This document shows, in pieces, positions 58,492 to 64,000 of a stretch of 64,000 bases of DNA (position 1 is its first letter; each line of letters opens with the position of its first letter). Source of the stretch: Achromobacter anxifer (lineage in GTDB: Bacteria; Pseudomonadota; Gammaproteobacteria; Burkholderiales; Burkholderiaceae_B); contig NZ_CAHLAR010000017.1 in the NCBI RefSeq assembly GCF_903652925.1, forward strand, positions 50,607 to 114,606. Reading direction: 5' to 3'. The position numbers were made by a program, and so were the translations under genes. The notes under the pieces were generated by a model, which worked only from the letters and a program-made list of their open reading frames with translations, made no database searches and was not told the origin of the DNA.

Positions 58492-60036
58492 TCAAAGCCC
58501 CAACTGCCCCCACATCTCATCCACCCGCTTCTTGACCTCGGCGTCCATGGTGATGGGAGTGCCCCATTCGCGGTTGGTCTCGCCGGGCCATTTGTTGGTG
58601 GCGTCCAGGCCCATCTTGCCGCCCAGGCCGGACACCGGTGAGGCGAAGTCCAGGTAGTCGATGGGCGTGTTCTCGACCAGCAGGGTGTCGCGCACAGGGT
58701 CCATGCGGGTGGTCATCGCCCACACCACTTCCTTCCAGTCGCGCGGGTTGATGTCCTCGTCCACCACCACGATGAACTTGGTGTACATGAACTGGCGCAG
58801 GATGCTCCATAGGCCGAACATGACGCGCTTGGCGTGGCCGGCGTACTGCTTGCGGATCGAGACCACCGCCAGGCGGTAGCTGCAGCCTTCCGGCGGCAGG
58901 TAGAAGTCGACGATCTCGGGCAGCTGGCGGCGCAGCAGCGGGACGAAGACCTCGTTGAGCGCCACGCCCAGCACGGCGGGCTCGTCGGGCGGCTTGCCGG
59001 TATAGGTGGAGTGGTAGATGGGATTGCGCCGCATCGTGATCCGTTCCACCGTGAAGACCGGGAACCAGTCCTGCTCGTTGTAGTAGCCGGTATGGTCGCC
59101 GTAGGGACCTTCCAGCGCCATTTCATAGTCGGTGTTCGGCGGCGGGTTGACGCCTTCGGGCACGACGGGCGCGATGGCGCGCGGGTCGGACGACGGTAGC
59201 AGGTGCCCCTCCAGCACGATCTCGGCCCAGGCGGGCACCGACAGGTCGCTGCCCAGGGCTTTGGCGACTTCGGTGCGGGAGCCGCGCAAGAGGCCCGCGA
59301 ACTGGTATTCGGACAGGCTGTCGGGCACCGGCGTGACGGCGCCCAGCGTGGTGGCCGGATCGGCGCCCAGGGCGACGGCGATGGGGAAGGGCGTGCCGGG
59401 GTGGGCCAGCGCGTGGTCACGGAAATCCAGCGCGCCGCCGCGGTGCGACAGCCAGCGCATGATCAGCTTGTTGGGACCCAGCAGTTGCTGGCGGTAGATG
59501 CCCAGGTTCTGGCGGCGGGCATTGGGGCCGCGCGTGATCACCAGGCCCCAGGTCAGCAGCGGCGCCACGTCGCCGGGCCAGCAGGTCTGGATCGGCAGGC
59601 GCGTCAGGTCCACGTCCTTGCCTTCCCAGACGATTTCCTGGCAGGCGGGGCTCTTGACGTTCTTGGGGCTCATGTCCCACAAGGCGGCCTTCAGCATCGA
59701 GACCTTGGCCAACGCGTCGCGCAGGCCCTTGGGCGCTTCGGGCTCGCGCAGCGAGGCGAGCAGCTCGCCGATGTCGCGCAGGGCGCTGACGTCGTCGGCG
59801 CCCATGCCGCGGGCCACGCGCGAGGGAGTGCCGAACAGGTTGGCCAGCACCGGCATCTGCGCGGGCTGGTCGTTGTGCCGGGCGTTTTCAAACAGCAGGG
59901 CGGGGCCTTCCGCACGCAGGACGCGGTCGGATATTTCAGTCATTTCCAGCCGGGTGGACACCGGCGCAGCGATGCGTCTGAGCTCGCCCATGCGTTCAAG
60001 TTGAGCGAGGAAGTCTCTAAGGTCGCGGTATTTCAC
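58492..60036 (-). CDS. ubiD: 4-hydroxy-3-polyprenylbenzoate decarboxylase (UbiD)
   Basis: A 514-residue prenylated-FMN-dependent decarboxylase of ubiquinone synthesis. [43 protein letters not shown] and [20 protein letters not shown] match the UbiD family. The start is GTG at 60036 with GGGAT upstream. Its flavin-modifying partner UbiX is not in the window. Confidence 0.94.
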   Translation of the reverse strand: MKYRDLRDFLAQLERMGELRRIAAPVSTRLEMTEISDRVLRAEGPALLFENARHNDQPAQMPVLANLFGTPSRVARGMGADDVSALRDIGELLASLREPEAPKGLRDALAKVSMLKAALWDMSPKNVKSPACQEIVWEGKDVDLTRLPIQTCWPGDVAPLLTWGLVITRGPNARRQNLGIYRQQLLGPNKLIMRWLSHRGGALDFRDHALAHPGTPFPIAVALGADPATTLGAVTPVPDSLSEYQFAGLLRGSRTEVAKALGSDLSVPAWAEIVLEGHLLPSSDPRAIAPVVPEGVNPPPNTDYEMALEGPYGDHTGYYNEQDWFPVFTVERITMRRNPIYHSTYTGKPPDEPAVLGVALNEVFVPLLRRQLPEIVDFYLPPEGCSYRLAVVSIRKQYAGHAKRVMFGLWSILRQFMYTKFIVVVDEDINPRDWKEVVWAMTTRMDPVRDTLLVENTPIDYLDFASPVSGLGGKMGLDATNKWPGETNREWGTPITMDAEVKKRVDEMWGQLGL

Positions 60037-60118
60037 TACAGATCCCAGCTATTTGGTTACATATTGGGTAGACAGAGAGGTTAACATTGACTCCCTCTTT
60101 TTTAACGCAGGAGGTTTT

Positions 60119-60937
60119 ATGCCCGATGCGTCAGTGGCCAGTGTGTTCCGTAGCCTGGCCCAAGGAGTGCACCAATATCTTGCCGAATCCCTGCGCATCT
60201 GCTCCGTTTATCTGGGCATTGCGGTCATTGTGACGGTAAGCATGGGATTCGCCCTGCCCGGTTTGCGCGACCAGGCATTGCAAGTGCACAAAGCCTTGTT
60301 GACCGCCCTAGCGCCTTCATCCATGCAAGCCAGCTCCGAATCCGAAGCGGGTTCCGAACTGGGTTCCGACATGTCGTCGGCAATTGCCATGGCCGTTCCC
60401 ACCGCTCCCGCCAGCAATGCCACCGGCATGCTGGGGCCCGCCCGTGTCGCCCCGCCGGCGCCCAAGCCCGTCGCGCTGACCGCCACCGGTCCGCAGGCGG
60501 AAGCCTTGCGCAACTATATTTCGCGCAAGTACAAGGTCGCCTATGACGCCACCGGCCCGCTCTTGAACACCGTGTACAAGGTCAGCCGCGAGAAACAGCT
60601 GGATCCGCTGCTGGTCCTGGCCGTCATCGCCATCGAGTCCCGTTACAACCCCCTGGCTGAAAGCCATGTGGGCGCCCAGGGACTGATGCAGGTGATGACC
60701 AGCGTGCACCAGGACAAGTTCGACGCGGTCGGCAAGACCGCGCTGGACCCCGCCGCCAACATCGGCGTGGGCGCCACGATCCTGCGCGACTGTATCAACC
60801 GCCGCGGCTCGGTCGATGGCGGGCTGGCCTGCTACGTCGGCGCCACGGGGCCCGACGACAACGGCTACGGCGCCAAGGTGCAGGCGGAACGCCGCCGCCT
60901 GGCGCTGGCCTCCGGGATCGCGCTGGCGCGCGATTGA
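60119..60937 (+). CDS. membrane-anchored lytic transglycosylase
   Basis: A 272-residue protein. One N-terminal membrane helix (CSVYLGIAVIVTVSMGFAL), a Ser/Ala-rich linker (about residues 60-115), and a C-terminal SLT domain with the catalytic glutamate E173 in AVIAIESRYNP, then GAQGLMQVM. It cleaves peptidoglycan glycan strands in the periplasm. AGGAGGTTTT directly before the ATG at 60119 is a near-perfect Shine-Dalgarno sequence and fixes the start. Confidence 0.9.
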   Translation: MPDASVASVFRSLAQGVHQYLAESLRICSVYLGIAVIVTVSMGFALPGLRDQALQVHKALLTALAPSSMQASSESEAGSELGSDMSSAIAMAVPTAPASNATGMLGPARVAPPAPKPVALTATGPQAEALRNYISRKYKVAYDATGPLLNTVYKVSREKQLDPLLVLAVIAIESRYNPLAESHVGAQGLMQVMTSVHQDKFDAVGKTALDPAANIGVGATILRDCINRRGSVDGGLACYVGATGPDDNGYGAKVQAERRRLALASGIALARD

Positions 60938-60958
60938 TTCCCGTCCTGGCCTGAATGC

Positions 60959-60984
60959 AAAGCGCGTCCCTCGGGACGCGCTTT
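60959..60984. terminator. bidirectional terminator between the transglycosylase and aminotransferase genes
   Basis: A 12-bp perfect palindrome (AAAGCGCGTCCC / GGGACGCGCTTT) with a TC centre; GTTTTT follows on the plus strand. Confidence 0.8.
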
Positions 60985-61008
60985 GTTTTTGTGGGTTTGC
61001 CGCCGGAC

Positions 61009-62169
61009 TCAGCCCTGCAGCAGCCGGCCGATGCGGGCGACGGCCTCTTCCAGGCGATCCAGACCGGTGGCGTAGGAAAAGCGCATGGTGTGCTTGCCAT
61101 GGGCCGGCCCGAAGTCCAGCCCCGGCACCGCGGCCACGCCGGCCTCCAACAGCAGGCGCTGGGAGAAGGCGGCGCTGTCCATGCCCAGGTTGGCGATGTC
61201 GGCATAAATATAGAAGGCGCCGTCGGGCTTGACCGGCACCTGGATCCCCAGGCGCTCGAATTCTGGCAGCAGGTAGTCGCGGCGCTGCTTGAAGGCTTCG
61301 CGGCGGTGCTCGAAGGTCTTCATCGCCCCGGCCGAGAAGCAGGCCAGCGCGGCATGCTGGGCCAGGGTGGGCGCGCAGATCGCCAGGCTGGCGGCGATTT
61401 TCTCCACCGGCGCCACCATGTCCTCGGGCACGATCATCCAGCCCAGGCGCCAGCCGGTCATGTGGAAGTACTTGGAGAAGCTGTTGATGACGATGACATC
61501 GTCGTCCAGGGTCAGCGCCGAGCGCGGCTGGCCTTCATAGGACAGGCCCAGGTAGATTTCGTCGACGATGGCGAAGCCGTCGCGGGCGCGGACCTGCGCC
61601 AGCAGCTCGGCCAGTTCGGCGTGGTCGATGGAAGTGCCGGTGGGATTGCTAGGCGAGGCGACCAGCACGCCCTGGGTGGCCGGCGTCCAGTGGCTGGCCA
61701 CATCCTGGGCCGACAGCTGGAAGCGCTTCGCCGCCGTGCTCGGAATCAGGCGCGGCACGCCGCCCGCGGCCAGCACGAAATTGCTGTTGGCGGGGTAGGA
61801 CGGGTCCGGCATCAGCACTTCGCCGCCCTGGTTGACCAGCGCCGCGCAGGCCAGCGTCAGCGCGCCGGAGGCGCCCGCGGTGACGATGACGCGGGACGGA
61901 TTGATCCGGGCGCCGAATTGTTCGTGGTAGAACTGGGCGATGGCTTCGCGCAGCGGCGTCAGGCCGGCCGAGGGGCTGTAGCCGCTGAGTCCGGCGCGCG
62001 CGGCGCGCTCCAGCGCTTCCACCACCTGGGGCGGCGCGGTAAAGTCCGGTTCGCCGATACCCAGGCTGATAATGTCCTTGCCCGCCGCCTGCAGCGCCTG
62101 CGCTTGCTTGAATAGTTCCATTACCTGGAAGGTCAGGAAGTCGTTGGTGCGAGTGGCAAGGCGGGGCAT
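61009..62169 (-). CDS. class I/II pyridoxal-phosphate aminotransferase
   Basis: A 386-residue PLP enzyme. IISLGIGEPDFTAPPQV, SPSNPTG, and the PLP lysine K233 in NSFSKYFHMTGWRLGW are typical of aspartate/alanine-type aminotransferases. Substrate not assignable; AlaA-, Aat- or arginine-pyruvate-like roles are possible. ATG at 62169 (MPRLATR) is preferred because GAGAATCCG precedes it and a start at 62214 would overlap the divergent gene start. Confidence 0.9.
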   Translation of the reverse strand: MPRLATRTNDFLTFQVMELFKQAQALQAAGKDIISLGIGEPDFTAPPQVVEALERAARAGLSGYSPSAGLTPLREAIAQFYHEQFGARINPSRVIVTAGASGALTLACAALVNQGGEVLMPDPSYPANSNFVLAAGGVPRLIPSTAAKRFQLSAQDVASHWTPATQGVLVASPSNPTGTSIDHAELAELLAQVRARDGFAIVDEIYLGLSYEGQPRSALTLDDDVIVINSFSKYFHMTGWRLGWMIVPEDMVAPVEKIAASLAICAPTLAQHAALACFSAGAMKTFEHRREAFKQRRDYLLPEFERLGIQVPVKPDGAFYIYADIANLGMDSAAFSQRLLLEAGVAAVPGLDFGPAHGKHTMRFSYATGLDRLEEAVARIGRLLQG

Positions 62170-62212
62170 CGGATTCTCGAAGGCGTTTCGTAGCGAAAAA
62201 GGAATTGTAGTC

Positions 62213-63163
62213 ATGCAGCCATCCCGGCGCGCTTTCCTCCTGGGCCGTCGGCCGGTCCGCAGCCCGTGGGCGTCCTTCATCGAGCGGCTGGCCCTGCTTT
62301 GCCAGGGTCAGGTCCGAGATCTGGGCGAGGCGGGGGCGGCAGGCCCACGAGGCGTGCTCGTCCCCGCGCGGGACGCGGACGTGGCGCACGCGCGCACCCT
62401 GTGCGCGGAATATCGCGTGACGCTGGTGCTGGAAGGGGCCGAAGGGCCTTTTGAATCGTCGCCCGGCGAAGCGTCGCCCGGCGAATCGTCGCCCGGCGAA
62501 TCGTCGCCCGGCGAATCGTCGCCCGGTCCTGTTCTCAGGGTGGATCCGTCCGCTTTGAGCGGTCTGGTCCGCCTGGCGGGCGGCACCGGGCGGTGGCGCG
62601 CCCAGCCAGGAACGACGCTGGCGACGCTGACCCAGGCCGGGCTGCGCCAATTTGCCGGCTTTCCGGGCGACATGACGCTGGCAGCCTGGCTGGCCGCGCC
62701 AGCCCGCTGGCCCGCCGGGCGCTGTGCGGATTCCGGAGTGCTGGCGCTGGATGTGATGCTGGCCGACGGCATAGAGGAAACGCTGGGTCCGTTCGGCGAG
62801 GCCGACGTCCAGCCCTTGCGTTCCGTCACCGTTCAGCGCCTGGTGCCGGCGCTGTTCCAGCTGGCTTCGGGCGGGGACGCCTTCGCCACCCGCGATGGCG
62901 ATCGCTGGCTGGGCCGCTACCGGCTGGATGCCCTGAAGCCCGAGGCGCCCGCCACCGTCAACCTGGCGCATCTGCTGCTGGGGCATGGCGGCACGCTGGC
63001 CTGGGTGCAGGCGGTGACGCTGACGGACGCCGAGCCGGCGCCACCAGTCTCTGCGCCTGCGGAGCCGCCCGGACTGGCCACGACCCGCCTGGATTCCCGC
63101 GTGAAGGCGCAGTTCGATCCCGATGGACGGTTTCCCGTGTTCCGTAGCGCGGGAGAAGAGTGA
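62213..63163 (+). CDS. degenerate FAD-binding (PCMH/GlcE-like) protein with an in-frame minisatellite
   Basis: A 316-residue protein. GVLVPARDADVAHARTLCAEY and later QPGTTLATLTQAGLRQF with VLALDVMLADG follow the pattern of PCMH-type FAD domains (GlcD/GlcE), but the usual PRGxGT pyrophosphate loop is replaced by a five-fold SSPGE-type repeat and the glycine-rich GGNxATNAGG loop is absent (AAWLAAPARWPAGR stands there). FAD binding is therefore doubtful. The ATG at 62213 has AAGGA upstream. It is divergent from the aminotransferase gene. Confidence 0.7.
   Translation: MQPSRRAFLLGRRPVRSPWASFIERLALLCQGQVRDLGEAGAAGPRGVLVPARDADVAHARTLCAEYRVTLVLEGAEGPFESSPGEASPGESSPGESSPGESSPGPVLRVDPSALSGLVRLAGGTGRWRAQPGTTLATLTQAGLRQFAGFPGDMTLAAWLAAPARWPAGRCADSGVLALDVMLADGIEETLGPFGEADVQPLRSVTVQRLVPALFQLASGGDAFATRDGDRWLGRYRLDALKPEAPATVNLAHLLLGHGGTLAWVQAVTLTDAEPAPPVSAPAEPPGLATTRLDSRVKAQFDPDGRFPVFRSAGEE
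62453..62527 (+). repeat. 15-bp tandem repeat, five units, inside the gene at 62213
   Basis: GAATCGTCGCCCGGC repeats five times with single-base changes in units 2 and 5. Each unit is five codons (E-S-S-P-G), so slippage would change length without breaking the frame. Confidence 0.85.
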
Positions 63164-63207
63164 GATCCGCCCAGCGGAAGGGGGATGAGGCCCGCCCCAA
63201 GGGTAGG

Positions 63208-63272
63208 GACAATTTCCGCATCGCGGAATCGCGACAATTTGTAAGCTGGCGCTAACATGGAATGCGCATTCC
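63208..63272. promoter_or_regulatory. cluster of palindromes and direct repeats upstream of the malic enzyme gene
   Basis: GACAATTT occurs at 63208-63215 and 63233-63240; TTCCGC-ATC-GCGGAA spans 63214-63228; GGAATGCGCATTCC at 63259-63272 is a perfect 14-bp palindrome. The 210-bp gap before the gene has no coding frame, so these are likely operator or promoter elements for maeB. Confidence 0.5.
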
Positions 63273-63373
63273 GATCCAACGGGCAAGAGGGCATAGCCGA
63301 GGTATCGCGGCGCACGCCATCGGAATAGAATTCCCCCCTTTCGTGTCACACACTCTAGCCAGTAGCCGCCCCT

Positions 63374-64000
63374 ATGGATGCCAATCTCCGCAAAGCCGCC
63401 CTTGAATATCATGAGCACGGGCGTCCCGGCAAAATCTCGGTCACGCCGACCAAGCAGCTCACCAACCAGCGCGACCTGGCCCTGGCGTATTCGCCCGGCG
63501 TGGCGGCAGCCTGTGAAGAGATCGTGGCCGACCCGGCCAACGTCTATCGCTACACGGCGCGCGGCAACCTGGTGGGCGTGATCACCAACGGCACCGCCGT
63601 GCTGGGCCTGGGCAATATCGGCGCGCTGGCCTCCAAGCCGGTGATGGAAGGCAAGGCGGTGCTGTTCAAGAAGTTCGCCGGCCTGGATGTTTTCGACATC
63701 GAAATCAACGAGACCGACCCGGACAAGCTGGTCGAGATCATCGCCGGCCTGGAAGCCACCTTCGGCGGCATCAACCTTGAAGACATCAAGGCGCCGGAAT
63801 GCTTCACCGTCGAGCGCAAGCTGCGCGAGCGCATGAAGATTCCCGTCTTCCACGACGACCAGCATGGCACCGCGATTTGCGTATCCGCCGCCTTCATCAA
63901 CGGCCTGAAGGTCGTGGGCAAGGACATCAAGCAGGTCAAGGTGGTGACGTCGGGCGCGGGCGCCGCGGCGCTGGCCTGCCTGGACCTGATGGTGGACCTG
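63374..64000 (+). CDS. maeB: NADP-dependent malic enzyme (MaeB type), 5' part
   Basis: The first 209 codons of a malic enzyme, cut by the window end. [50 protein letters not shown] and [16 protein letters not shown] are the N-terminal catalytic and NAD(P)-domain signatures of the long MaeB form. It decarboxylates malate to pyruvate. The family usually carries a C-terminal phosphotransacetylase-like domain, which would lie beyond this window. The ATG at 63374 fits the family start. Confidence 0.95.
   Translation, partial: MDANLRKAALEYHEHGRPGKISVTPTKQLTNQRDLALAYSPGVAAACEEIVADPANVYRYTARGNLVGVITNGTAVLGLGNIGALASKPVMEGKAVLFKKFAGLDVFDIEINETDPDKLVEIIAGLEATFGGINLEDIKAPECFTVERKLRERMKIPVFHDDQHGTAICVSAAFINGLKVVGKDIKQVKVVTSGAGAAALACLDLMVDL

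Noticed and set aside
62453-62527. Possible CRISPR-like or satellite array
   Set aside because: Units are contiguous 15-mers without spacers and lie in frame in a gene; this is a coding minisatellite.

Overview
This is a GC-rich (visibly about 65-70% G+C) chromosomal window from a betaproteobacterium. The gene orders miaB-phoH-ybeY-corC-lnt, queA-tgt-yajC-secD-secF and fdsGBACD with a ModE-like fdsR, together with the protein sequences, point to the Alcaligenaceae, most likely Achromobacter or a close Bordetella relative. This placement is by recognition only; no search was run. No phage, IS element, CRISPR array or rRNA is present.

Layout. (1) 1-12.2 kb: an NAD-linked, molybdenum-dependent formate dehydrogenase operon (fdsG-fdsB-fdsA-fdhD-fdsD, minus strand) faces its regulator gene fdsR. 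fdsR is translationally coupled to moaA and mobA. A convergent minus-strand operon moaC-moaD-moaE-moaB-moeA supplies most of the rest of molybdenum cofactor synthesis. (2) 12.4-23 kb: a large envelope DUF748/AsmA-like protein, a Tat-exported dienelactone hydrolase-like protein, a 1.1 kb gene-free nest of nested repeats, a small secreted protein, a peroxiredoxin, an MFS and an EamA transporter, and bioB. (3) 23-25.5 kb: a PAS-PAS-LuxR regulator and a tandemly duplicated tRNA operon (Ala-Glu-Asp twice, minus strand) with a clear promoter and a terminator behind each unit. (4) 25.6-46.8 kb: housekeeping genes, namely an aldo/keto reductase, lnt, corC, ybeY, phoH, miaB, a PAP2 phosphatase, an AlaX-type editing protein, secF, secD, yajC, tgt, queA, an IclR regulator with a divergent ABC substrate-binding protein, dacB and upp. 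(5) 46.8-56.3 kb: cysG and nasT on the minus strand, and a divergent nitrate assimilation operon (ABC nitrate transporter, FAD electron-transfer protein, NasA nitrate reductase). (6) 56.4-64 kb: a secreted protein, a YqjD/YqjE-like trio, ubiD, a lytic transglycosylase, an aminotransferase, a degenerate FAD-domain protein carrying an in-frame minisatellite, and the 5' part of a malic enzyme gene.

How it fits together. Two molybdoenzymes (formate dehydrogenase and nitrate reductase) are encoded near most of the genes for their cofactor, and cysG (siroheme) sits beside nitrate assimilation although no nitrite reductase gene is present. The best regulatory find is the nas leader at 49.05-49.31 kb. 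It has a candidate NtrC site, a near-consensus sigma-54 promoter, two hairpins with AACGAA and AACGAC hexaloops (A1 and G4, the ANTAR target signature), and a terminator with a nine-T tract just before the ribosome binding site. All of this lies opposite nasT, which encodes an ANTAR antiterminator. The least explained DNA is the 17.15-18.28 kb repeat nest, where two related elements in inverted orientation carry perfect 22-bp and 34-bp terminal inverted repeats.
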